Assembly (NCBI GenBank): GCA_027482795.1
Contig: JAIXVS010000036.1
Location: 1-10,881 of the forward strand
Direction of reading: 5' to 3'
From: Rhodobacter sp.
GTDB taxonomy: Bacteria; Pseudomonadota; Alphaproteobacteria; Rhodobacterales; Rhodobacteraceae
DNA: 10,881 nucleotides
The notes under the pieces were generated by a model, which made no database searches, was not told the origin of the DNA, and saw nothing but the letters and a program-made list of their open reading frames with translations. The position numbers and the translations under genes are program-made. Shown in pieces: positions 1-6,158 of this stretch (position 1 is its first letter; every line of letters begins with the position of its first letter).

Positions 1-22
1 ATTCACAACCCCTTGTGGGTGG

Positions 23-51
23 TTGACCAAGCAGGCCCCAAGGGCTATGTG
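23..51 (+). promoter_or_regulatory. Probable metZ promoter (-35/-10)
   Basis: TTGACC at 23-28 and TATGTG at 46-51 are separated by 17 bases, the standard spacing of a housekeeping sigma factor promoter. The -35 element matches five of six consensus bases; the -10 element is weak (TAT only). Transcription would start near 58, which is the first pair of the SAM-II aptamer stem, so the leader RNA would begin with the aptamer. The glyQ promoter candidate has the same TTGACC and 17-base spacer. This is inference from sequence match and position. Confidence 0.5.
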
Positions 52-56
52 AATCC

Positions 57-109
57 CGTGGCGCTTTGTTACCAAATTGCGGGCCACGTTAAACATTCCG
101 CTAAAAGGG
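57..109 (+). ncRNA. SAM-II riboswitch aptamer upstream of metZ
   Basis: The stem CGTGGC (57-62) pairs perfectly with GCCACG (83-88). The loop carries the conserved TTACC and ATTGC blocks (69-80), and the 3' tail ends in GCTAAAAGGG (100-109), the conserved strand that folds back to form the H-type pseudoknot around S-adenosylmethionine. This matches what I know of the SAM-II (metA leader) class, which is found mainly in alphaproteobacteria upstream of methionine genes such as metA, metX and metZ. High SAM should stabilise the pseudoknot and lower expression of the gene downstream. A terminator lies 11 bases after the aptamer and the metZ start 64 bases after it, so the target gene is clear. 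Confidence 0.9.
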
Positions 110-120
110 TTAGGGTTATT

Positions 121-151
121 GCCCCGAAGCCCGTTGGTTTCGGGGCTTTTT
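121..151 (+). terminator. Intrinsic terminator in the metZ leader (attenuator)
   Basis: GCCCCGAA (121-128) pairs perfectly with TTCGGGGC (139-146) around a 10-base loop and is followed by five T residues (147-151) and then ATTTT. It sits between the SAM-II aptamer and the metZ ribosome binding site, where it can only reduce readthrough into metZ. This argues that the riboswitch acts by premature transcription termination. The metZ Shine-Dalgarno (AGGGGG, 162-167) lies outside the hairpin. Confidence 0.85.
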
Positions 152-172
152 ATTTTGGTCTAGGGGGCCGAT

Positions 173-1363
173 ATGTCGAACGATTGGAAAACGCGCACGC
201 AGCTTGTGCATCAGGGCAGCCGCCGCAGCCAATATGGCGAGATGGCCGAAGCGATTTTTCTGACCCAAGGCTTTGTCTACCCAGATGCCGAAACAGCCGA
301 AGCGCGGTTTATTGCTGCGGGCGAGGATGAATTTATTTATGCCCGCTATGGCAACCCCACCACCCGCATGTTTGAAGAACGCATTGCGGCATTAGAGGGC
401 TGCGAAGACGCCTTTGCCACGGCCAGCGGTATGGCGGCAGTGTCGGGCGTGCTGACATCCATGCTGCGCGCGGGTGATCATGTGGTGTCTTCTCGCGCGC
501 TGTTTGGATCGTGCCATTATGTGCTGGACGAGGTGCTGTGCCGCTTTGGCGTTGAAGTTACCTTCGTGGACGGCGCGAATTTGGATGAATGGCGCAGCGC
601 AGTGCGGGCAGGCACCAAAGCCGTGTTTTTCGAATCTATGTCCAACCCCACGTTGGAACTGGTCGATATTCGCGCCGTGTCGGAAATTGCCCATGCGGTG
701 GGCGCGTTGGTAATTGTCGATAACGTTTTTGCCACGCCAATTTTCAGCCGCGCTGTAGATCAGGGCGCGGATGTTGTGGTTTATTCCACCACCAAACATA
801 TTGACGGGCAGGGCCGTGCGCTGGGCGGGGTCATTTGCGGATCGCGCGAATTTATTCGCAAAACCGTTGAACCCTATATGAAACATACGGGCGGCGCGAT
901 GTCGCCCTTCACCTCGTGGATCATGCTGAACGGTATGGTCACGCTGGATTTGCGCTGCCGCGCGATGGCCGCCAGTGCCGAAACCATCGCCCGCGCGCTG
1001 GAAGGTGATTCGCGGATAAACTTCGTGCGGTTCCCGACATTGCCCAGCCATCCCCAGCATGCGCTAGCGATGGAACAGATGGGCGGGGCAGGCGGCACTT
1101 TGGTCACCTTTGATCTGAAAGGCGGAAAAGAGGCAGCCTTTGCTTTTTGTAACGCATTGCAGATTATTAAGATTTCCAACAATCTGGGCGATGCAAAATC
1201 AATTGCGACCCATCCCGCCACAACCACCCATTCGCGCCTGTCACCTGAACAAAAAGATGTGATGGGAATCACCTTAGGGTTGATTCGTTTGTCAGTTGGA
1301 TTAGAAGATACGGAAGATTTGATCAGTGATCTGTCTCGCGGGTTGGATGCGATTTCTGTCTGA
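173..1363 (+). CDS. metZ: O-succinylhomoserine sulfhydrylase
   Basis: This is a 396-residue pyridoxal-phosphate enzyme of the Cys/Met metabolism family. MetZ makes homocysteine from O-succinylhomoserine and sulfide in the cytoplasm, the direct sulfhydrylation route to methionine. Seen in the protein: YARYGNPT (56-63) with the cofactor phosphate-binding Tyr and Arg, SGMAA (85-89), VDN (182-184) with the Asp that binds the pyridine nitrogen, and STTKHIDGQGR (205-215) with the Schiff-base lysine K208. The C-terminal THPATTTHSR and the closing RLSVGLED block are also typical. KHIDGQGR favours MetZ over cystathionine gamma-synthase or MetY, but substrate choice cannot be proved by reading. The start is set by AGGGGG at 162-167, five bases before ATG. 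The gene stands alone behind a SAM-II riboswitch and terminator, fitting a methionine biosynthetic step repressed by SAM. Confidence 0.92.
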   Translation: MSNDWKTRTQLVHQGSRRSQYGEMAEAIFLTQGFVYPDAETAEARFIAAGEDEFIYARYGNPTTRMFEERIAALEGCEDAFATASGMAAVSGVLTSMLRAGDHVVSSRALFGSCHYVLDEVLCRFGVEVTFVDGANLDEWRSAVRAGTKAVFFESMSNPTLELVDIRAVSEIAHAVGALVIVDNVFATPIFSRAVDQGADVVVYSTTKHIDGQGRALGGVICGSREFIRKTVEPYMKHTGGAMSPFTSWIMLNGMVTLDLRCRAMAASAETIARALEGDSRINFVRFPTLPSHPQHALAMEQMGGAGGTLVTFDLKGGKEAAFAFCNALQIIKISNNLGDAKSIATHPATTTHSRLSPEQKDVMGITLGLIRLSVGLEDTEDLISDLSRGLDAISV

Positions 1364-1487
1364 AGCATTGTCGCTTTGTTGTGATCTGATCGGGTAATTT
1401 CTGCGTATACTCTGGACATCGGTTGAAAGCTTCGCCTTAGGGTTTAAATGGCGACGTGCAACCTTAGGCTGTATTGGGGGATTAGTC
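1364..1487 (+). promoter_or_regulatory. metZ-folE2 intergenic region with possible folE2 promoter
   Basis: This 124-base gap has no clear terminator for metZ. A good -10 hexamer, TATACT, lies at 1406-1411 (five of six consensus bases). No convincing -35 sits 16-18 bases upstream: TTGTGA at 1379-1384 is 21 bases away. A transcript from here would start near 1418 and leave a leader of about 70 bases. I looked for a palindromic zinc-uptake-regulator site, because folE2 is zinc-controlled in some bacteria, and saw none. folE2 may have its own promoter or be read through from metZ. Confidence 0.3.
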
Positions 1488-2576
1488 GTGAATATTCATT
1501 TTTCGGATGCGGGGCTTGCGCCCAGCACGGACGAAGCTGCGGCTGCGCTGGCAGTTCTGCGCACATGGGCCGCACGCGCGTCCGAGGCAGAGATTGCCGC
1601 GCTGGATGCTGGCGCGCTTTCGCTTTTAGGCGGCGGTTATCCTGTGTTGTCGCGCGACTATCCTGCTGATTTTGCTGTCACAAATGCCTACAAAGACAGT
1701 CTGCCAGATTTACAAAATGGCCCGTCCAGCCTGATCCGCGGCGCAAAGCAGCTGATCCAGCATGTGGGCATTTCCAACTTTCGTTTGCCCCTGCGCTATA
1801 AGACCAAGCTTGGCGCGCCAGTGCTGCTGGAAACATCCGTGACGGGCACTGTCAGCCTTGAGGCCGAGAAAAAGGGCATCAATATGTCGCGCATCATGCG
1901 CTCGTTCTATGCCCATGCCGAGGCCGAGTTTTCCTTTGGCGTGATCGAGGCGGCGCTGGATGATTATATGCGCGATTTGGGCAGTTTTGATGCGCGGATT
2001 CAAATGCGCCTGTCCTATCCGTTGCAGGTGCCCAGCCTGCGGTCTGGGCTGAAAGGCTGGCAGTATTACGACATTGCGCTGGAACTGGTCGAAGTGGCGG
2101 GCGTGCGTAAGCGCTTGATGCATTTGGATTTTGTCTATTCCAGCACCTGCCCGTGCAGCCTTGAATTGTCCGAACATGCGCGGATGACGCGGGGGCAGTT
2201 GGCGACGCCGCATAGCCAGCGGTCAGTGGCGCGGATATCGGTGGAAATGGCGGCGGGGGCGGTTTTGTGGTTTGAAGACCTGATCGAAATTGCCCGTGCA
2301 GCTGTGCCGACCGAGACGCAAGTTATGGTTAAGCGCGAGGATGAGCAGGCCTTTGCCGAACTGAACGCAGCCAACCCGATTTTCGTCGAAGATGCTGTGC
2401 GCAGCTTCTGCGCCGCCCTGCAAGCCGATGATCGCATTGGAGATTTTCGGATTGTGGCCAGCCATCAGGAAAGCCTGCACAGCCATGATGCGGTGTCGGT
2501 TTTGACGCAAGGGCCAACCTTTGCGCAGACATCATTAGACCCGCGTTTGTTCGCAAGCCTGTATCACGTGGGCTGA
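1488..2576 (+). CDS. folE2: GTP cyclohydrolase I, type IB (FolE2)
   Basis: This 362-residue protein is a type IB GTP cyclohydrolase, which converts GTP to 7,8-dihydroneopterin triphosphate and formate, the entry to tetrahydrofolate and queuosine synthesis. FolE2 does not depend on zinc and so can replace FolE when zinc is scarce. Seen: STCPCS (219-224) with the conserved active-site cysteine region (C221, C223), PHSQRS (241-246), WFEDLIEIA (261-269) with metal-ligand type acidic residues, and ASHQESLHSHDA (324-335). The ETSVTGTVSLEAEKKGINMSR region (about 115-135) is the tunnel-fold signature. It is longer than the roughly 260-residue Neisseria form because of an N-terminal region of about 80 residues; longer forms are usual in alphaproteobacteria as far as I recall. 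The start is GTG, chosen because TGGGGG (1475-1480) lies seven bases upstream. A strong terminator follows the stop. Confidence 0.92.
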   Translation: MNIHFSDAGLAPSTDEAAAALAVLRTWAARASEAEIAALDAGALSLLGGGYPVLSRDYPADFAVTNAYKDSLPDLQNGPSSLIRGAKQLIQHVGISNFRLPLRYKTKLGAPVLLETSVTGTVSLEAEKKGINMSRIMRSFYAHAEAEFSFGVIEAALDDYMRDLGSFDARIQMRLSYPLQVPSLRSGLKGWQYYDIALELVEVAGVRKRLMHLDFVYSSTCPCSLELSEHARMTRGQLATPHSQRSVARISVEMAAGAVLWFEDLIEIARAAVPTETQVMVKREDEQAFAELNAANPIFVEDAVRSFCAALQADDRIGDFRIVASHQESLHSHDAVSVLTQGPTFAQTSLDPRLFASLYHVG

Positions 2577-2580
2577 TATT

Positions 2581-2598
2581 TGGGGCCAACACGCCCCA
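2581..2598 (+). repeat. Small hairpin after the folE2 stop
   Basis: TGGGGC (2581-2586) and GCCCCA (2593-2598) form a perfect 6-bp stem with a 6-base loop, four bases after the folE2 stop codon. It has no T-run and probably works with the stronger terminator just downstream, for example by protecting the 3' end. That role is inference. Confidence 0.4.
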
Positions 2599-2605
2599 GA
2601 AAATG

Positions 2606-2639
2606 AAACGGCGCGCAGGGTGATCTGCGCGCCGTTTTT
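2606..2639 (+). terminator. Strong intrinsic terminator downstream of folE2, possibly bidirectional
   Basis: AAACGGCGCGCAG (2606-2618) pairs perfectly with CTGCGCGCCGTTT (2625-2637): 13 bp around the loop GGTGAT, ending in five T residues (2635-2639). This is a textbook terminator for folE2. Read on the minus strand the same stem is followed by CATTTTC, so it may also stop transcripts of the convergent minus-strand gene, which ends at 2727. Confidence 0.85.
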
Positions 2640-2650
2640 GTGCTTTTTCG

Positions 2651-2715
2651 CGTATTGCAGGCGTATTGCACGCGTATGTTATACGTATTGCATCTGTAAC
2701 TACATCTGCAATACG
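2651..2715. repeat. Four phased 11-bp units of CGTATTGCA type plus one inverted copy
   Basis: CGTATTGCA occurs at 2651-2659, 2662-2670 and 2684-2692, and a degenerate unit CGTATGTT starts at 2673. The four units therefore begin exactly 11 bp apart. An inverted copy, TGCAATACG, lies at 2707-2715 and could pair with the last direct copy as a 9-bp stem around a 14-base loop. The block fills the gap between the folE2 terminator and the stop codon of the convergent gene. No T-run follows it, so it is not an ordinary terminator. Its role is unknown. Confidence 0.75.
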
Positions 2716-2726
2716 CCCGCCAGCCA

Positions 2727-4493
2727 TTAAGGCCAGCAGGCGACCTGCACTGTCATCCCCATCGCTGCGGCATTCAGCGCGTCAGGCGACAGCGCCGCCG
2801 CTGCAACATCGCTGACGCTTGTCGCCACGCCTGCCTGCGCCAAAAGCGGCGCAAGGCTGGCCACGTCGCGGGCCAGCGAGATGCCAGCGGGCAGGGATTT
2901 GCCGCCAACTTCCGTGCCAAATATCATCCCCAAAAGCGCGCCCTTGTCATTTAGCACCGGCCCGCCGAAATCGTGCGGGGTGACATTGGCGGCTAGGGTC
3001 AGCAGGCCCGCCTCGCCGCTTGGCCCACCTGCGGCCTGCACTTGGCCAAAGGTCAGAACGGGGGCTGGCAGGCCCGATGGCAGGGAATAGCCCGCCAGCA
3101 GCACGCCTGCGCCTGCGCCCAAGGTTTCGGTTGCGGGAAAGCCCACGGCCAAGGGCGATGCAGGCGAAAGGGGGCGCAAAATGGCCGCGCCAAGGGCGGC
3201 ATCACGCGCCACCACTTCGGCATCTAAGATATTATCGAGGGTGATCTTTGCGCAGGTGGCCACGGCATCGGCCTGCGTCAGCACCATGCCCTTTGCATCC
3301 ACATAAATGCCCGAGACAACGGCAGTGGGTTCTTTCACCGCCATACCCGCCATAACACCCGCCTTAATGGCATCATCCAGCGGCACAAGGCCAGGGTCTA
3401 AAACCTGATCGCCCGTGCTGCGGAATGTGCTGGCAAGGGTTGCCAAAATACGCTGCGCCGTTTCGGCCTGCGTGGGCTCCCACACCAAAAGATAGCCTTT
3501 GATCGTGCCTTTGCTGGTTTTGGCAGTGGCGAACGAGGCCACGCTATCAGAGGCGGCGTTGATGGTGAATTCGCTGTCTTGCAGGCTACGCGTTCCTGCT
3601 GCGGGCACATCTTCTAGCGTTTGCAAAAGATCGTAAAGGCCTGCCAAAGTGTCCCCGTCGCCTGGTTCAGAAATCAGCAAAAGACGCAGTTTTGATCCGT
3701 CTTTGGCCGTATAATGCACGAAAGGCGGCTCGTAATGATCGAATTCCAGCATGGCGGAGGGTAGGGAAAACTCGATCCCAGCTTCGCCCTCGGTTGTGGG
3801 GGTAAAGCCAAACTCGGCCTCATCTGCCTTGTGGTTTGCGACCAAGGTGCTGCGTTGCAGGCTGGTCAGCACGCCCGTTGGCTCGTATCCCATGGCCGTT
3901 TGCCATGCGGCCATTGATGCGCGGGTGCCGCGGCCAATGCTGCCGTCTAACGCGCCTTCGTAAAACCCATACCATTGCAAAGAACGCTGCAATTCGGCCT
4001 TATCATCGCGCGATAGGGCCGCTTCGCTGGCCTGCGCCTGATCGATGGTTTCGTCGGCAGGGGCGGGGGGCGGTGGGGGTTCCAGCGGGCTGGTTGCGGC
4101 AGGGTCTGTTGCGGCGGTTTCTGCCCCAGCAGGGGCTGCCGTTGCCGTGGCGCCCACGGGCCAAAACTGCGCCCCGTGATCGCTGCCATCGGTGATATAG
4201 GCATCGCGCGGAATTTGCCCTGACGCCTTTAGGGTGGCCATTTTGCCTGCCGCCTCGGCTGGCGCAAGCGGGCCTAGGGCGACAAGATACCATTTGCTGC
4301 CAAGCCGATAGCCCGACACAGCGCCCAAAGCGGCACTATAGGCGCGCGCGCGCTCTTCGGCGCTGGCAAGGTCTGGAAGCGCTTCCAGATGGATCCATGC
4401 AGGGCCGTCTTGCGCGGTTGCAGCGGGCACAGCCGCAAACCCCACCAATGCCAGCGCCAGACATGCCGCCCAAATGCCCCGTAACCCTGCCAT
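2727..4493 (-). CDS. Exported SPOR-like/peptidoglycan-binding protein with a degenerate trypsin-like protease domain
   Basis: This 588-residue protein has a signal peptide (hydrophobic 8-22, ATA-Q cleavage at 27/28). Next come a SPOR-like segment (about 31-110, with KWYLVALGPL), a proline-rich linker (138-145) and a peptidoglycan-binding type 1 domain (about 160-218, with LQWYGFYEGALDG and TRASMAAWQ). A conserved-looking region of unknown role (about 238-360) is followed by a trypsin/HtrA-like fold (about 385-555). The protease fold is recognisable (SGIYVDAKGMVLT, GGPVLNDKGALLGMIFG), but the catalytic triad is missing: the His position is D409, the Asp position G435 and the Ser position F509. 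It probably acts in the periplasm at the cell wall as a binding or scaffold protein rather than a protease; that is inference. The start is supported by AAAGGG (4505-4500), six bases before ATG. The gene is divergent from glyQ and convergent with folE2. Automatic annotation would likely call it a serine protease. Confidence 0.8.
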   Translation of the reverse strand: MAGLRGIWAACLALALVGFAAVPAATAQDGPAWIHLEALPDLASAEERARAYSAALGAVSGYRLGSKWYLVALGPLAPAEAAGKMATLKASGQIPRDAYITDGSDHGAQFWPVGATATAAPAGAETAATDPAATSPLEPPPPPAPADETIDQAQASEAALSRDDKAELQRSLQWYGFYEGALDGSIGRGTRASMAAWQTAMGYEPTGVLTSLQRSTLVANHKADEAEFGFTPTTEGEAGIEFSLPSAMLEFDHYEPPFVHYTAKDGSKLRLLLISEPGDGDTLAGLYDLLQTLEDVPAAGTRSLQDSEFTINAASDSVASFATAKTSKGTIKGYLLVWEPTQAETAQRILATLASTFRSTGDQVLDPGLVPLDDAIKAGVMAGMAVKEPTAVVSGIYVDAKGMVLTQADAVATCAKITLDNILDAEVVARDAALGAAILRPLSPASPLAVGFPATETLGAGAGVLLAGYSLPSGLPAPVLTFGQVQAAGGPSGEAGLLTLAANVTPHDFGGPVLNDKGALLGMIFGTEVGGKSLPAGISLARDVASLAPLLAQAGVATSVSDVAAAALSPDALNAAAMGMTVQVACWP

Positions 4494-4522
4494 GTTTTTC
4501 CCTTTTGCAGCTGCTATTTGCG

Positions 4523-4552
4523 AATCTTGTAAAGATTAACAGCGCTATGCGC
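4523..4552. promoter_or_regulatory. Two adjacent palindromes in the divergent pseudoprotease-glyQ gap
   Basis: AATCTT (4523-4528) and AAGATT (4532-4537) form a perfect inverted repeat with a 3-base spacer. Five bases on, GCGC-TAT-GCGC spans 4542-4552. They lie 30-60 bases upstream of the minus-strand start and well upstream of the glyQ promoter candidate. They could be operator sites or short leader hairpins for the minus-strand gene. I found no convincing promoter for that gene, so this is weakly supported. Confidence 0.3.
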
Positions 4553-4622
4553 CGATGCACATGGATAATGCAAGACTGCGGCCAATTTGCTGCAAAATCG
4601 ACCCGTTGCACCCTATGCCGCA

Positions 4623-4651
4623 TTGACCCTTTGCGCCCGCTTGCCTATGCA
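4623..4651 (+). promoter_or_regulatory. Probable glyQ promoter
   Basis: TTGACC (4623-4628) is followed after 17 bases by TATGCA (4646-4651). The start of transcription would be near 4658, leaving a leader of only about 22 bases that holds the glyQ Shine-Dalgarno AAGGG (4667-4671). The short leader leaves no room for a T-box or other riboswitch. The -10 is weak but resembles those proposed here for metZ and the PpdK-like gene. Confidence 0.45.
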
Positions 4652-4679
4652 ATGCCAAACTTTGATAAGGGTGATCCCG

Positions 4680-5618
4680 ATGGCCGTCCTCAGCACTGCC
4701 CCGCGCTGTTTTCAAGAGATCATTTTGCGCCTGCAATCTTATTGGGCGGACAAGGGCTGCGCCATTTTGCAGCCCTATGATATGGAAGTGGGGGCTGGCA
4801 CCTTTCACCCCGCGACGACGCTGCGTTCGTTGGGCACAAAGGCGTGGGCTGCGGCCTATGTGCAGCCTTCGCGCCGCCCAACCGATGGGCGCTACGGCGA
4901 AAACCCCAACCGTTTGCAGCATTATTACCAGTATCAGGTGATTATCAAACCATCCCCGCCCGATATGCAAGAATTGTATCTGGGCAGTTTGGCCGCAATT
5001 GGCATTGATGCCAGCCTGCACGACGTCCGCTTTGTTGAAGATGACTGGGAAAGCCCAACTTTGGGCGCGTGGGGTCTGGGCTGGGAAGTGTGGTGCGATG
5101 GGATGGAAGTATCGCAGTTCACCTATTTCCAGCAGGTTGGCGGGCATGATTGCCGCCCAGTTTCGGGCGAGTTGACCTATGGTTTGGAACGTTTGGCGAT
5201 GTATGTTTTGGGCGTGGATCATGTGATGGACATGCCGTTTAACGCGCCCGATGCACCCATTCCGCTGACCTATGGCGATATTTTCCGCCAGACCGAGGAA
5301 GAATACAGCCGCCACAATTTTGACGGGGCCGATACGGCGCAGCTTTTGCGCCATTTTGAAGATGCCGAGGCAGAATGCCAGCGGCTGCTGGATTTTCCGC
5401 CGCTTGACCCCAAAACGGGAAAGACGATTATCATGGCCCACCCCGCCTATGACCAAACGATCAAGGCCAGCCATTTGTTCAACCTTTTGGATGCGCGGGG
5501 GGTGATTTCGGTCACCGAACGGCAGGCCTATATTGGCCGCGTGCGGGCCTTGGCCAAGAAATGCGCTGATGCGTTTCGCCTGACGGAAGCGGGCAAGGAT
5601 GCCGAGGTTATAGCGTGA
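4680..5618 (+). CDS. glyQ: Glycyl-tRNA synthetase alpha subunit
   Basis: This is the catalytic subunit (312 residues) of the bacterial alpha2-beta2 glycyl-tRNA synthetase, which activates glycine with ATP and charges tRNA-Gly. The class II core is clear: QPYDMEVGAGTFHP (31-44), VQPSRRPTDGRYGENPNR (61-78) with the motif 2 type arginines, FVEDDWESPTLGAWGLG (118-134) and ELTYGLERL (164-172). Length agrees with the family (about 290-310). The frame is open further upstream to 4587, but the ATG at 4680 is preferred: AAGGG (4667-4671) lies eight bases before it, and the family sequence begins shortly after this point (FQEIILRLQSYWADKG at 11-26). It is first in an operon with a small membrane protein and glyS. 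Its stop codon overlaps the next start by four bases. Confidence 0.95.
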   Translation: MAVLSTAPRCFQEIILRLQSYWADKGCAILQPYDMEVGAGTFHPATTLRSLGTKAWAAAYVQPSRRPTDGRYGENPNRLQHYYQYQVIIKPSPPDMQELYLGSLAAIGIDASLHDVRFVEDDWESPTLGAWGLGWEVWCDGMEVSQFTYFQQVGGHDCRPVSGELTYGLERLAMYVLGVDHVMDMPFNAPDAPIPLTYGDIFRQTEEEYSRHNFDGADTAQLLRHFEDAEAECQRLLDFPPLDPKTGKTIIMAHPAYDQTIKASHLFNLLDARGVISVTERQAYIGRVRALAKKCADAFRLTEAGKDAEVIA

Positions 5619-6157
5619 ATGCGGGTAAATTCATTGCAGGTGGCATCGTGCTGATCGGGGTGGCGGCTGGCATTTCGATGTATTGGTTGCAGGAATATGC
5701 CTATTACGAACCTGCGCAATTTGTGCCGTCGCAGGAAATTCTGCTGACCCCTATCGAATCTGGCCTGCCAGAGCCGATTTTGGTGCAAACCATTGAGGGC
5801 ATTGATTCCGCCAGCGTGCCAATGAAATTTCGCGCCTGTTTTACCACGCCGATGACCCTTGCGATGCTGACGGAAACCTATGTGTCCTATGAGGGCGCGG
5901 TGCCGTTGACCGCGCCGTCGTGGTTTGATTGCTTTGACGCCAATGCCATTGGCGAGGCGCTGGAAGAGGGCACGGCGCTGGCGTTTTTGTCGCAATCGCA
6001 AATTGCGCCGCAGATTGACCGTGTGGTGGCGGTGTTCCCCGATGGGCGCGCCTATGCGTGGCACCAAATCGCCCCCGAAACCGCCAATGCCTATACGGGT
6101 GCCGCGGCTGCTGCCGCGCCCGAAACACCCGCCCAAACGCCTGATAAGGTAGAGTGA
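5615..6157 (+). CDS. Small membrane-anchored protein between glyQ and glyS (DUF6446-like)
   Basis: This 180-residue protein of unknown function has one N-terminal transmembrane segment (about 6-24), then YWLQEYAYYEP and a soluble region likely to face the periplasm. Two cysteines, C75 (FRAC) and C106 (WFDCFD), could form a disulfide. The C-terminus is a low-complexity Ala/Pro tail (about 160-180). I believe it belongs to DUF6446, a family I associate with Rhodobacterales next to glycyl-tRNA synthetase genes; that assignment is from memory. The start is GTG at 5615 within GTGA, overlapping the glyQ stop by four bases, with GAGG (5604-5607) seven bases upstream, so translation is probably coupled to glyQ. 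glyS begins one base after its stop. Base composition is like its neighbours. No catalytic motif is visible. Confidence 0.75.
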   Translation: MNAGKFIAGGIVLIGVAAGISMYWLQEYAYYEPAQFVPSQEILLTPIESGLPEPILVQTIEGIDSASVPMKFRACFTTPMTLAMLTETYVSYEGAVPLTAPSWFDCFDANAIGEALEEGTALAFLSQSQIAPQIDRVVAVFPDGRAYAWHQIAPETANAYTGAAAAAAPETPAQTPDKVE

Positions 6158-6158
6158 T

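Noticed and set aside
1..54. Second riboswitch in tandem with SAM-II
   Set aside because: The hairpin matches no aptamer class I know, and the promoter candidate inside it suggests it is not in the leader RNA.
13..330. Open plus-strand frame of 105 codons across the metZ leader and start
   Set aside because: It runs through the SAM-II aptamer and terminator and overlaps metZ out of frame; no Shine-Dalgarno and no recognisable protein.
1364..1487. Zinc-regulator (Zur) box before folE2
   Set aside because: Expected from known FolE2 biology in some bacteria, but no convincing palindrome with a TATA-type core was found here.
1448..1669. Short frame starting at an ATG upstream of folE2
   Set aside because: It overlaps folE2 in another frame, encodes a Cys/Arg-rich nonsense-like peptide and lacks a good Shine-Dalgarno.
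2673..2692. GTAT-GTT-ATAC as a Zur- or Fur-like operator
   Set aside because: It is part of the 11-bp tandem array and sits at the 3' ends of both neighbouring genes, so it controls no visible promoter.
4587..4679. Upstream extension of glyQ by 31 codons
   Set aside because: The added residues do not match the family, and they would include the promoter and the good Shine-Dalgarno at 4667-4671.
4538..4679. T-box or glycine riboswitch upstream of glyQ
   Set aside because: No T-box sequence or specifier hairpin is visible, and the proposed leader is only about 22 bases long.
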